Assembly: GCF_019645835.1 (NCBI RefSeq)
Contig: NZ_CP080998.1
Coordinates: 186,001 to 250,000, forward strand
Source: Mycolicibacterium holsaticum DSM 44478 = JCM 12374
Lineage (GTDB): Bacteria > Actinomycetota > Actinomycetes > Mycobacteriales > Mycobacteriaceae
Reading direction: 5' to 3'
DNA: 64,000 bases
In this document: piece by piece, positions 34,643 through 43,083 of the stretch
How positions within the stretch are numbered: position 1 is the stretch's first letter
Layout: each line of letters opens with the position of its first letter
Notes under the pieces: generated by a model
Database searches by the model: none
What the model was told of the DNA's origin: nothing
What the model saw: the letters and a program-made list of their open reading frames with translations, nothing else
Translations under genes and position numbers: made by a program

Positions 34643-35890
34643 GTGACCGAAGCCCGCGCCGCTGACGCCGAATTGACTTGGCGCGCCTCACCTCTGACGG
34701 CAGCGCTGGTGACGTGCGCGGCGGTGGCATTCGTGGTGGCGGTGATCGGCGGGTGCTGGCAGCTGGTGGCGTTCGCGGCGCCGCTGATCGGGGTGTTGTG
34801 CTCGATCGGGTGGCAGCGGCCGGTGCCGTCGGCGCGGGTGCATGCCCAACCCGGCGCGCACCGCTGCTTCGAGACCGAACAGGTGCGTGTCACGGTGTGG
34901 GCCGACGCAGAACCGGAAACGGTGTTCGTCGCCGTCTCGGCGGCCACGGGGATGCAATGCGACGTCGTCGAACGTGGGCCGCGACAGACCGTCGAGGTGA
35001 GCGCCGACCGTTGGGGCCGTTACCCCATCCGGGCGCACCTGCGGGTGGCCGCGCGCGGCGGCCTGCTGGAAGGCCGCGGGGTCGTCGACGCTGCCACCGT
35101 CTACGTCTTTCCTCAGGCCCCGCCGCAACCGACGGCGATTCCGCGCACCGAACTGCTGGACCGCCTCGGCACGCACCTGACCCGGCATATCGGCCCCGGC
35201 GTCGAGTACGCCGACGTGCGCAGATACGTTCCCGGCGACCAACTGCGCACGGTCAACTGGCCGGTCAGCGCGCGTCGGGGCAGCCTGCACGTCACCCAGC
35301 GGTTGACCGACCGCGCCGCCGACGTGGTGGTGCTCGTCGACAACTATCCGCAACCCGCGGGGCCCGCGACCGAGGCCGCCGACCGCACCGCCAGGGGCGC
35401 CGTGCAGGTGGTGCAGAGCGCGCTGCGCGGCGGTGACCGCGCCGGCGTCGTCGCCCTGGGGGACCGGCAGCCGCGCTGGCTCGGCGCCGACATCGGCCGT
35501 CGGCAGTTCTACCGGGTGCTGGATGCGATGCTCGCCGTCGACGACGGGTTCGAGACCACGCCGGGCACGCTGGCGCCCCGCGCGGCGGTGCCGCCGGGTG
35601 CGATCGTGGTGGCGTTCTCGACGATGCTGGACACCGAATTCGCGTTGGCGCTCATCGATTTACGCAAACGCGGGCACACCGTCGTCGCCGTCGACGTGCT
35701 GGAGGGTGCCCCGTTCGCCGAAGACACCGACCGTCTGGTCGCCAGGATGTGGGCGCTGCAGCGGTCGTTCATGTACCGCGACATGGGCACCATCGGTGTC
35801 GATGTGGTGTCGTGGCGTGCGGTGGATACGCTGGAGGCGGCGATGCAGCTGGTACCCGACCATCGGCGCCCGGTGGGGAGACCGCGGTGA
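34643..35890 (+). CDS. DUF58 domain protein, MoxR partner
   Basis: A 415-residue protein with two N-terminal transmembrane segments (about 13-55) and a C-terminal DUF58/vWA-like region. The hallmark YADVRRYVPGDQLRTVNW is present at about 191-208, preceded by an Ig-like segment. A vWA-like core (DVVVLVDNYPQP, AGVVALGDRQPRW) may bind metal and substrate. It should act with the MoxR ATPase at the membrane. GTG start 6 bp after moxR3; the stop overlaps the GTG of the next gene. Confidence 0.9.
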   Translation: MTEARAADAELTWRASPLTAALVTCAAVAFVVAVIGGCWQLVAFAAPLIGVLCSIGWQRPVPSARVHAQPGAHRCFETEQVRVTVWADAEPETVFVAVSAATGMQCDVVERGPRQTVEVSADRWGRYPIRAHLRVAARGGLLEGRGVVDAATVYVFPQAPPQPTAIPRTELLDRLGTHLTRHIGPGVEYADVRRYVPGDQLRTVNWPVSARRGSLHVTQRLTDRAADVVVLVDNYPQPAGPATEAADRTARGAVQVVQSALRGGDRAGVVALGDRQPRWLGADIGRRQFYRVLDAMLAVDDGFETTPGTLAPRAAVPPGAIVVAFSTMLDTEFALALIDLRKRGHTVVAVDVLEGAPFAEDTDRLVARMWALQRSFMYRDMGTIGVDVVSWRAVDTLEAAMQLVPDHRRPVGRPR

Positions 35891-36324
35891 ACCGCGCGAT
35901 GGCTATGGCGGTGAACCGGGCGATGTCAACCGCGTTCGGGTTGGTGATGGTGGCGGCGTCGGCGGTGCAGGCCGACGACATCGCGCTGGTGGTGGCCGGG
36001 CTGGCTGCGCTTGCGGTGCTGGCGGGCAGCGTGTTTCGGCCGTGCGCGACGCTGGCGGTGCTGCTGGCCGGGGCGGTGTTGGTGCTCGCCGACGCCGCGC
36101 CGATGCTGGCGGCGTTGTGCGGGTTGACGGCGGCGGGCTACTTGGTGTTGCGGCATGCGGGCACCGCGACGGCGCCGACAGTGATCGCAGCGGTGGGATT
36201 CGGCGCCGTCGGGCTGGCCGCGGTGTCGGTTGCCGCGGAGTTGCCGTGGCTGCCGCTGGTGGCTCCGGTCGCGGTGCTGGGTTTGGTGGTGCTGGTGACC
36301 CGGCCGTACTGGGCCGACCGATAG
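35887..36324 (+). CDS. Small multi-spanning membrane protein, last gene of the MoxR cluster
   Basis: A 145-residue, almost wholly hydrophobic protein with about four to five transmembrane segments (FGLVMVAASAVQ, LVVAGLAALAVLAGSVF, LAVLLAGAVLVLADAAPMLA, VIAAVGFGAVGLAAVSVA, LPLVAPVAVLGLVVLV). It corresponds by place to Rv3162c. The GTG start overlaps the DUF58 stop (GTGA); the in-frame ATG further upstream lies inside DUF58 and is rejected. Function unknown. Confidence 0.75.
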   Translation: MNRAMAMAVNRAMSTAFGLVMVAASAVQADDIALVVAGLAALAVLAGSVFRPCATLAVLLAGAVLVLADAAPMLAALCGLTAAGYLVLRHAGTATAPTVIAAVGFGAVGLAAVSVAAELPWLPLVAPVAVLGLVVLVTRPYWADR

Positions 36325-36396
36325 ACTCCAGCGTGCCTCAATTCCACACTGGCGCTGGCAAAGTCAGCACAACGCTTAGTTGCAGGGAGCAGCGAC

Positions 36397-37701
36397 ATGC
36401 CGTCCGATGTGCGTAGGGCCATAACCGGAGCATCGATCGGCAACGCCGTCGAATGGTTCGACTTCGCGATCTACGGCTTCCTTGCGACGTTCATCGCGGC
36501 GAACTTCTTTCCCGCGGGCAACGAAACCGCCGCGCTGCTCAACACATTCGCGATCTTCGCGGCGGCGTTCTTCATGCGTCCGCTGGGCGGGTTCGTGTTC
36601 GGTCCGCTCGGCGACCGGATCGGTCGCCAGCGCGTCCTGGCGATCGTCATTCTGCTGATGTCGGCGGCAACGGTGGCCATCGGGCTACTGCCGACCTACG
36701 CCTCGATCGGCGTCGCCGCGCCGCTTCTGCTGCTGCTGCTGCGCTGCCTGCAAGGGTTCTCGGCAGGCGGCGAGTACGGCGGCGGCGCGGTGTATCTGGC
36801 CGAGTTCGCATCGGACAAACGCCGCGGGCTGACCGTCACGTTCATGGCGTGGTCGGGGGTGCTGGGCTTCCTGCTCGGCTCGGCGACCGTGACGCTGTTG
36901 CAGGCGCTGCTGCCCGCCGCGGCGATGGAGAGTTACGGCTGGCGCATCCCGTTTCTGATCGCCGGGCCGCTGGGCCTTGTCGGCCTGTACATCCGGCTGC
37001 GCCTGGACGACACCCCGCAGTTCGCCGAACTCAGCAAGACCGATCAGATCGCCGAGTCGCCGCTGCGGGAGGCCGTCACCACGGCGTGGCGCCCGATCCT
37101 TCAGGTGATCGGGTTGTTCATCGTGTTCAACGTCGGCTACTACGTGGTGTTCACGTTCCTGCCCACCTACTTCATCAAGACGCTCGAGTTCTCGAAGACC
37201 AGCGCGTTCGTCTCCATGACGCTGGCCAGCCTGGTGGCGCTGATCCTCATCCTTCCGCTGGCCGCGCTGTCGGACCGGATCGGCCGCAAACCGATGCTCA
37301 TCGGGGCCTCGGTGACCTTCGCGGTGCTGGGCTATCCGCTGTTCCTGTTGCTGAACTCGGGTTCGCTGACGGCGGCGGTCATCGCGCACTGCTGTCTGGC
37401 CGCGATCGAATCCGTCTACGTGTCCGCGGCGGTGTCGGCCGGCGTCGAGCTGTTCGCCACCACCGTGCGCTACAGCGGCTTCTCCATCGGATACAACCTC
37501 TGCGTGGCCGGGTTCGGCGGCACCACACCGTATGTGGTCACCTGGCTGACCGCCGAAACCGACAACCCCGTGGCACCGGCGTTCTACCTGATCGTGGCGG
37601 CGGTGGTGTCGCTGGCCGCGGTGTTGACGATGCGCGAGACCGCGGCGCGCCCGCTGCCGCAGACCACCGACCAGCCGGTGCCCGCACCGCTCGGCAGGTA
37701 G
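36397..37701 (+). CDS. MFS transporter, metabolite:H+ symporter (MHS) family
   Basis: A 434-residue, 12-helix transporter of the MHS branch (ProP, KgtP, ShiA type). The N-terminal signature [18 protein letters not shown], the loop [11 protein letters not shown], the [18 protein letters not shown] segment and the second DRIGRKP loop are all present. Substrates of this group include organic acids, betaines, proline and shikimate; the sequence does not tell which. GCAGGGAG precedes ATG. Alone on its strand, 72 bp after the MoxR cluster. Confidence 0.93.
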   Translation: MPSDVRRAITGASIGNAVEWFDFAIYGFLATFIAANFFPAGNETAALLNTFAIFAAAFFMRPLGGFVFGPLGDRIGRQRVLAIVILLMSAATVAIGLLPTYASIGVAAPLLLLLLRCLQGFSAGGEYGGGAVYLAEFASDKRRGLTVTFMAWSGVLGFLLGSATVTLLQALLPAAAMESYGWRIPFLIAGPLGLVGLYIRLRLDDTPQFAELSKTDQIAESPLREAVTTAWRPILQVIGLFIVFNVGYYVVFTFLPTYFIKTLEFSKTSAFVSMTLASLVALILILPLAALSDRIGRKPMLIGASVTFAVLGYPLFLLLNSGSLTAAVIAHCCLAAIESVYVSAAVSAGVELFATTVRYSGFSIGYNLCVAGFGGTTPYVVTWLTAETDNPVAPAFYLIVAAVVSLAAVLTMRETAARPLPQTTDQPVPAPLGR

Positions 37702-37733
37702 GCCGGCGCACCCGGCACGGCTATCGTGGGGCC

Positions 37734-38021
37734 ATGAAGGTTCGGGTGCTGCCCTACATCTCGGTGGAGATCGACGACCGGCTTCGCCGCAGGCTGCGCG
37801 TGGCAGGCGATCGGTTCCGGGTCAATGTCCGGGCGTACCTGCGCAGCGCGGCCGACGACGTCGACGTGGCCAGCGACCGGGTGCGCGGGTTGTGCGACCG
37901 CGCCGTCACCCGGGTCGACACCGTCGTCGCGTCGGTCAACGACAAGATCGCACCGACACCCCAGCCGACGCCCCACGCGCCGCCACGGCTGCGCGTGGTC
38001 GGAGGCCGCGAGGCGAGCTAG
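37734..38021 (+). CDS. Small conserved hypothetical protein
   Basis: A 95-residue protein, basic and helical (EIDDRLRRRLRVAGDRFRVN, VRAYLRSAADDVDVASDRVR), with a Pro-rich C-terminus. The frame is open far upstream, but ATG 37734 is favoured because TATCGT at 37722-37727 would be a -10 for a leaderless mRNA. No known domain is recognised; a nucleic-acid or protein-binding role is possible but unproven. The stop is a CTAG shared with the convergent membrane-protein gene. Confidence 0.62.
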   Translation: MKVRVLPYISVEIDDRLRRRLRVAGDRFRVNVRAYLRSAADDVDVASDRVRGLCDRAVTRVDTVVASVNDKIAPTPQPTPHAPPRLRVVGGREAS

Positions 38022-38362
38022 CCGGTTCGTGCGCCGCCGACCCGGTTGCCGACGAAGAACCCGCCGACCAGAATCACCAGCCCGATGACCGCCACCGGGA
38101 TGGTCCAGGTCCGACGCTGGGACACCGCCGACTCGCACTGTGCGACGTAGTCGGTGTGCGGAATCAGCTCGTTGAGCACCGGCAGGTTGACCGGATTGCG
38201 GTTGTCCACGTTGCGGGCGGGCGCATAGTCCGCGGCGACCGCGTTACCGCAACCGATCTTCTGATTGTCGGGTCCGGCGATCGATACGGGTACCAGAAGA
38301 CCGATGACACCGATTACCAACACGACCGCACCCAGTAGCAACACCAACCGTCGCATGTTCAT
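38018..38362 (-). CDS. Small membrane protein with two transmembrane segments
   Basis: A 114-residue protein with an N-terminal (LVLLLGAVVLVIGVIGLLV) and a C-terminal (WTIPVAVIGLVILVGGFFVG) hydrophobic segment. The central exported loop of about 60 residues has two cysteines (IGCGNAV, VAQCESA) that may form a disulfide. Similar topology is common in uncharacterised mycobacterial proteins. It overlaps the convergent gene by 4 bp. ATG at 38362 or 38356 could start it. Confidence 0.72.
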   Translation of the reverse strand: MNMRRLVLLLGAVVLVIGVIGLLVPVSIAGPDNQKIGCGNAVAADYAPARNVDNRNPVNLPVLNELIPHTDYVAQCESAVSQRRTWTIPVAVIGLVILVGGFFVGNRVGGARTG

Positions 38363-38497
38363 GATCGATCAATGCCCAATTGGCCGGGCGCCGAAACGTG
38401 CCCGCCGCCGGGGGCCTCACACCGACTGCGCGGCGCATCGGCCATTATGGTCTGCTTGTCCGGTGTGCCGACCATGGTCTGAAGGGAGCTGAACGCT

Positions 38498-39394
38498 TTG
38501 GTAAGCCATGGTCTGGCCGTACTTCTGGCCCTGCTCGCCGCGGTGTTCCTGGCGATCGGCATCGTGGTGCGCCAGCGCGCCACCATGGACGTCGCACCCG
38601 AGCACGGGGTGAGCAGCGTGATGGTGCTCACGTTGTTGCGCAGGCCGCTGTGGTGGGCGGGCACCGCGGCGGCGGTGACCGGGTTCTGCTTTCAGGCGCT
38701 CGCGCTGGTGTTCGGTTCGCTGCTGCTGGTCCAGCCCATCCTGGTGTCCGCGCTGCTTTTCGCGCTGCCGCTGAGCGCGCGGCTGGCCAATCGCCGCGTC
38801 ACCCGCGGTGAATGGCTGTGGGCGTCGGCGCTGACCGCCGCGCTGGGGGTGTTCGTCGTGCTGGCCAAGACCCGGCCCGGTGACTACGAGGCCTCCGCGC
38901 CGCTGACGGCTGTCGTCGCGCTGGTGTGCGTCGCGGCGGTGACCGCATGCGTGGTGGTGGCGGTCCGCCGCCCGGGCTGGCGGCGCGCCGTGCTGCTGGC
39001 CGTCGCCGTGGGCGTGCTCTTCGGCGTCGTCGCGGTGCTGACCAAGGTTGTCATGCACATGCTCACCCACAACGGGCTGCTGGCAGTGCTCAGCACGCCG
39101 ATACCGTATCTGCTTGTGCTGCTGGGGGTTATCGCGGTGTTTCTGCAGCAGTCGGCTTTCCACGCCGGCTCGTTGCAGACGTCGGTGCCCACGATGCTGG
39201 TGCTCGAACCGGTCATCGCGGTGGTGCTCGGCGCGGTGGTGCTCGGGGAACACATGACGGTCAACGGCGTCAAGGCCGCGGCGATCACGGTCGCGGTCGT
39301 CGCGATGATGGCGTCGACCATCGCGCTCGGTCGCGAGGAGGGCGCGCTGGAGGAAGAACTCGAGGCCGCCGTGGCGGGCCGGGCCGACACTTAG
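38498..39394 (+). CDS. DMT-superfamily (EamA-like) permease
   Basis: A 298-residue protein with about nine to ten predicted transmembrane segments in two repeats, typical of drug/metabolite transporters (GIVVRQRATMDV, LVQPILVSALLFALPLSARL, SVPTMLVLEPVIAVVLGAVV with GEHM). Mycobacterial relatives are annotated as DMT family transporters of unknown substrate. The start is a TTG at 38498, supported by GAAGGGAG nine bases upstream; the first in-frame ATG (ATMDV) lies inside the first helix region. The C-terminus is Glu/Ala-rich. Confidence 0.82.
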   Translation: MVSHGLAVLLALLAAVFLAIGIVVRQRATMDVAPEHGVSSVMVLTLLRRPLWWAGTAAAVTGFCFQALALVFGSLLLVQPILVSALLFALPLSARLANRRVTRGEWLWASALTAALGVFVVLAKTRPGDYEASAPLTAVVALVCVAAVTACVVVAVRRPGWRRAVLLAVAVGVLFGVVAVLTKVVMHMLTHNGLLAVLSTPIPYLLVLLGVIAVFLQQSAFHAGSLQTSVPTMLVLEPVIAVVLGAVVLGEHMTVNGVKAAAITVAVVAMMASTIALGREEGALEEELEAAVAGRADT

Positions 39395-39429
39395 CCCGCG
39401 CGCCGTCGACGACCGGCGCCGGCGGTGGG

Positions 39430-41649
39430 TCAACCGCGGCTTGTCGTTGGCAGTCGGAATGACATCTCCACCGTCGTACCCGCCGGCGTCCCGTCGAGAT
39501 CCACCCCGTCGCTGACCGCGCGCATCAGCATCAGGCCCCGCCCTCTGGTGCCCGGGTCGGCAGGCGGTGTCTTCCACGAACCCCCGTCGATGACGCGGAT
39601 GTGCATCTCGTGGCCGCGGATGTCGGCCTCCACCCGCATGCGGCCGGGATCGCGGCCGCGGTAAGCGTGTTCGACGCAGTTCGAGCACGCTTCGTTGACC
39701 ACCAGCACGATGTCGTCGGCGAGTTGGTCGGGTACGTCGTTGCCGCGCAGCCAGGCGGCCAGCCGGTGCCGCACCTCGCTCAACCGGATCGCCGCGGCCT
39801 CGGTGTCGATACGCAGCGGCGCGCGCTCCAGCCGGTAGAGCACGATCGCGACATCGTCGTCGAAACCGTTGTCCGGCATCAGCTTTGCCAGCACCGCATC
39901 GGCGACCGATTCGATCGGTTGAGCGGTGGTTTCGGCGAGCACCTCGCCGAGACGTTCGATCTGGCTGTCGATCGCGTCGCCGCGCCGTTCGACCAGCCCG
40001 TCGGTGTAAAGCAACAGCGTCGAACCCGACGTCAGCGCCCGGGTCGCCTGCGGTCGGGGCTCCTCACTCTGCACGGCCAACGGCACCGAACGCCCGTCGG
40101 TCAACAGTTCCGGCGGCGACGCGCCTGTGATGAGCACCGGCGGCACATGGCCGGCGTTGCTGTAGTGCACCGACCCGGTTTCGGTGTCGATCACCGCCAC
40201 GAACACCGTGGTGCAGAACGCAGCCGGGATCAACTCGGCCACCGAGTCGAGGTGTGCCAGCACGTCCGACGGCTCTGCGCCCGTCAGCAGCAGCGCCCTG
40301 GCCGACGCGCGGAGCTGGCCCATCACCGCGGCGGCCGACAGCCCGCGGCCCACACAGTCGCCGACGACCACACCGATGCGCTGTTCGGCGACGGGCAGCA
40401 CATCGTAGAAGTCGCCGCCGATCTCCAGCGGCGAGACGGCCGGTTCGTAGCGCACGACGAACCCGGCGGGAAGCGTGCTGGGCGCGAGCATCGAGCGCTG
40501 CAGCGTCAGCGAGGTCTCCCTGGCGCTCTCGAACTGGCGGACGTGCTGCATCGCCAGACCCAGATGCCCGACGAGCGCGCTGACCAGCCGCCGGTCCTCG
40601 GTGCTGACCACGCGCGGCCGGTGGTGCTCCAGGCAGATCACGACGTCGCGCTTACTGGACAGCGCCGCCGCGAAGCCTCGGGTGGTGCCCGCGCTGGGTG
40701 CGGCACCGACCGTGTTGACGGTCAGCGGCAGCCAGTCGCGGGCGTCGTCGAAGGTGCGTTGCCAGTCGGGATCCAGCTCGTCCCAACTCGAGACGGCGGG
40801 GTCACCGGCCACGTGGATCGTCGGATCACCGTCGGTGTGCGGCCAGATGACGGCGATCACCCGCGCGACGTCCAGCGGGGAAGCGCACTGCGCCAACAGG
40901 ATCGACAGCACCTCGTCGACGTTCGTGGCGAGGCTGACCGCCGTCGCCAGCCGGGCCACCGCGCCGTCACGCGCCGCCGCCGCGCGCGGAGCGGTGATGT
41001 CGCGCACCGTGCCGACATAGGCCATCCGGTCCGAGGCATGCTCGGCGATCACGTTCATGCTGAGCACCACCCAGCGGCTGCGGCCGTCGCGATGCCGGAT
41101 CGCGATCTCGGCGGTGCCCGCGCCGCGCCGGGCCACCTCCGACAGATGCTGGTTCGCCGTTGCCGGATCCTCCACCCACGGATGAGGCATCTGGTAGGGC
41201 AGGTCGTCGGCGCCGTATCCGGTGATGTCGGCGAACGCGTCGTTGATCTCGACGATCGTTCCGGTGTCGTCGGCGACGAAAAATCCTTCCTGAAGGGAGT
41301 TCACCAGCGCGGTGCGGAACGCGTCGCGGTCGGCGAGGTTGTCGGCGCGGGCTCGCTGCTGTGCGTAACGCTTTGTGCCGTCGAGGAATCCGCGGGTGGC
41401 GATGTCGAGCGCCGCCAGGGTTTGCAGCAGGAACTGAAGCGCGCCGCCCGGGCCCGCGTCGGTGTCCGGGCCGCCGGCGCTGACCAGCCGCCAGTGGTTC
41501 TCGATGATCTCGAGCATGCTCATCCGCTCGATCAGCGCCTGACGTCCGAGGTCGTGCCCCACGGCAAGCACCGCTTCGTCGCCGCTGCGCAGGTAGGCGT
41601 TCAGCGCCTCGGCGTACCGCGTGTAGAAGTCGCTTGCATGCCTAACCAT
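39430..41649 (-). CDS. Multidomain PAS-GAF-PP2C (SpoIIE) phosphatase with anti-sigma kinase domain
   Basis: A 739-residue partner-switching regulator. The N-terminal helical RsbU/RsbR-like domain covers about 1-100, PAS about 111-220 (DDTGTIVEINDAFADITGYG), GAF about 235-380, PP2C/SpoIIE about 385-605 and an RsbW-type HATPase about 612-735. PP2C metal ligands are Asp413 and Asp416 in GGDFYD, Asp431, Asp550 and the DDD at 597-599; the usual GDxxGHG is GDCVGRG. The kinase N-box is NEACSN (653-658) with DGG and GRGLML. Rv1364c has the same order plus a C-terminal STAS that is missing here. It overlaps the RsbT-like gene by 8 bp. Confidence 0.92.
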   Translation of the reverse strand: MVRHASDFYTRYAEALNAYLRSGDEAVLAVGHDLGRQALIERMSMLEIIENHWRLVSAGGPDTDAGPGGALQFLLQTLAALDIATRGFLDGTKRYAQQRARADNLADRDAFRTALVNSLQEGFFVADDTGTIVEINDAFADITGYGADDLPYQMPHPWVEDPATANQHLSEVARRGAGTAEIAIRHRDGRSRWVVLSMNVIAEHASDRMAYVGTVRDITAPRAAAARDGAVARLATAVSLATNVDEVLSILLAQCASPLDVARVIAVIWPHTDGDPTIHVAGDPAVSSWDELDPDWQRTFDDARDWLPLTVNTVGAAPSAGTTRGFAAALSSKRDVVICLEHHRPRVVSTEDRRLVSALVGHLGLAMQHVRQFESARETSLTLQRSMLAPSTLPAGFVVRYEPAVSPLEIGGDFYDVLPVAEQRIGVVVGDCVGRGLSAAAVMGQLRASARALLLTGAEPSDVLAHLDSVAELIPAAFCTTVFVAVIDTETGSVHYSNAGHVPPVLITGASPPELLTDGRSVPLAVQSEEPRPQATRALTSGSTLLLYTDGLVERRGDAIDSQIERLGEVLAETTAQPIESVADAVLAKLMPDNGFDDDVAIVLYRLERAPLRIDTEAAAIRLSEVRHRLAAWLRGNDVPDQLADDIVLVVNEACSNCVEHAYRGRDPGRMRVEADIRGHEMHIRVIDGGSWKTPPADPGTRGRGLMLMRAVSDGVDLDGTPAGTTVEMSFRLPTTSRG

Positions 41650-42058
41650 CGTCGGGCACCCACTTCCACATCTCGATCACGGTGCCCCGACCGGGCCTCG
41701 ATTCGATTTGCAGCCGGTCCATCAGCCTGCGGGCCCCCGGCAGGCCCAGCCCGAGCCCCCGGCCGGTGGAGTAGCCGTCCTCCATCGCACGTTCCACATC
41801 GGCGATTCCGGGCCCGTCGTCCTCGGCGTACACCACCAGCGCCTGCCTGCCGTCTCGGAGCTGCACGCCGATGCGGATTTCGCCGTGGCCCGCGTAGCTG
41901 GTGATGTTAAGGGCGATTTCGGAGATGGCGGTCGCGATCATCGTGACGTCGGTCAGCGAGAACCCGAGCTGCCTGGCCAGCTCGTGGCCTGCCTGGCGGG
42001 CGGTCACGATATCGGTCGAGTCGCTGATGTCGACAACGAAGTCCGTCGCCACCGTCAC
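41642..42058 (-). CDS. RsbT-like serine/threonine kinase (anti-sigma regulatory factor)
   Basis: A 138-residue GHKL ATP-binding protein with N-box EIALNITSYA (Glu47, Asn51), G1 box DDGPGI (80-85) and G2 box GRGLGLGL (99-106). The closest form is RsbT, which in stressosome systems phosphorylates RsbR/RsbS and then activates RsbU-type phosphatases. It is the first gene of a two-gene minus-strand unit with the PP2C protein. No RsbS gene is adjacent. It could regulate the PP2C through its RsbU-like N-terminal domain. Confidence 0.9.
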   Translation of the reverse strand: MTVATDFVVDISDSTDIVTARQAGHELARQLGFSLTDVTMIATAISEIALNITSYAGHGEIRIGVQLRDGRQALVVYAEDDGPGIADVERAMEDGYSTGRGLGLGLPGARRLMDRLQIESRPGRGTVIEMWKWVPDDG

Positions 42059-42302
42059 TCCTGGTGCGCAGCGGCCTGGCGCGGTACCGGCTCACCCGTT
42101 GGTGTGGCGAAGGAGGGATCGGACATCCAACCTCCCAGCTCTACGACGGGCTCGGCATTAATCGGCGCACGCGTCCTACCGTGACATTAGCCTGCACTTA
42201 GATCATGGAGCCGTCGAAGCATTGATCTGCGTTCGGGGGCAAGCGCTAAGCTCTGCGCACTGCCGTCGTCAGTGGCGGCGCCCACGAAACGAAGGACCGC
42301 CC
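42059..42302. promoter_or_regulatory. Divergent control region between the RsbT-like and STAS genes
   Basis: A 244-bp region that must hold the promoters for both sides of the partner-switching module. On the plus strand TTGATC (42222-42227) and GCTAAG (42245-42250) are 17 bp apart and could form a weak promoter for the STAS gene, followed by GAAGGA before its TTG. A SigF-type motif (GTTT, then GGGTAT) was looked for and not found. No credible gene lies within. Confidence 0.35.
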
Positions 42303-42668
42303 TTGCCAGGTACTGATCCGATTACCACGTCGGTCACCCACCAGGATGGGGTCGCCGTCGTGGCGGTCGGCGGTGACGTCGACGTAGCCACCGTCGCCGC
42401 TCTGGAAGCGTCGATCACCGACGCGCTGGCCGCCAAGCCCACCGCGTTGGTCATCGACCTGTCCGACGTCGACTTTCTCGCCTCGGCGGGCCTACAGACA
42501 CTGGTGGCCACCAACGAAGCCGTCAGCAAGACCACCGCGTTCGCGGTCGTCGCCAACGGTCCCGCGACCAGCAGGCCCATCCAGTTGACGGGGCTGGACA
42601 GCGTCTTCTCGCTGTACTCGACGCTGGCCGAAGCCCTCGCCGCGGTCGGCGCCGCGTCCCAGAATTAG
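42303..42668 (+). CDS. STAS-domain anti-sigma factor antagonist
   Basis: A 121-residue single STAS domain of the RsbV/SpoIIAA type. VIDLSDVDFLASAGLQTL holds the phosphorylatable Ser61 in the usual place. Unphosphorylated forms bind anti-sigma kinases and release the sigma factor. A TTG at 42303 is chosen because GAAGGA lies eight bases upstream and the protein then has the family length; the frame is open from 42222. It is divergent from the kinase/phosphatase pair and is probably a substrate of them. No sigma factor gene is adjacent. Confidence 0.9.
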   Translation: MPGTDPITTSVTHQDGVAVVAVGGDVDVATVAALEASITDALAAKPTALVIDLSDVDFLASAGLQTLVATNEAVSKTTAFAVVANGPATSRPIQLTGLDSVFSLYSTLAEALAAVGAASQN

Positions 42669-42752
42669 TCGACAGGCGCTGACCACGGCATTCCATTACA
42701 GTTTCACTGGCCGGTGGTGATCTTGGTACACCGCTGGCGTAGGTCGGGACAG

Positions 42753-43046
42753 ATGGGACTGAACACTATGAGGCCTGGTCTTTTGCGGCGGCGGGTGGCG
42801 GCGGTCGCCGGCGGTGCCGCGATCGCGGCGATGGTGCTGACGACCGCGTCGTGCGCCGGCGAGGAATCGACACCCGAGGAAACCACCACCACGACGACCA
42901 CGACCACCACCACGGCGCCGCCGGCCACCCCCGTCGATCCGGGCCCGCCGACCGAGAAGGCGCCGCGCATCGAGCCGGGGCCCAACCCGTTCTCGCCGAC
43001 GGTGAAGGCACCGCCTGCGCCGACGGCCATCCCCGGCGACCACTGA
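42753..43046 (+). CDS. Small lipoprotein with polythreonine tract
   Basis: A 97-residue lipoprotein precursor. A basic N-region and VAAVAGGAAIAAMVLTTASC give a lipobox TASC with Cys34. The mature chain starts AGEESTPEE, continues with a run of eleven Thr residues encoded by mixed ACC/ACG codons, then is Pro-rich to the end. It is unlikely to be an enzyme and looks like a flexible tether or O-mannosylated surface peptide. It precedes the sedolisin gene by 37 bp on the same strand. ATG 42768 is an alternative start. Confidence 0.75.
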   Translation: MGLNTMRPGLLRRRVAAVAGGAAIAAMVLTTASCAGEESTPEETTTTTTTTTTTAPPATPVDPGPPTEKAPRIEPGPNPFSPTVKAPPAPTAIPGDH

Positions 43047-43083
43047 CCGCAGGCCGGATCGGTTCGGGCGGACGCTGACGTCC

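Noticed and set aside
36325..36396. Leader before the MHS transporter examined for a riboswitch
   Set aside because: Only 72 bp and no recognisable conserved RNA structure.
39601..41904. Long open frame (767 codons) on the plus strand, antisense to the PP2C-kinase gene
   Set aside because: It is rich in Arg, His, Gly and Val with no domain, and its complement has clear PAS, PP2C and kinase motifs. Long antisense frames are expected at this GC content.
42886..42925. ACC/ACG repeat region considered as a microsatellite or CRISPR-like array
   Set aside because: It encodes the Thr tract of a lipoprotein, units are 3 bp and irregular, and there are no spacers. No CRISPR array was found anywhere in the window.
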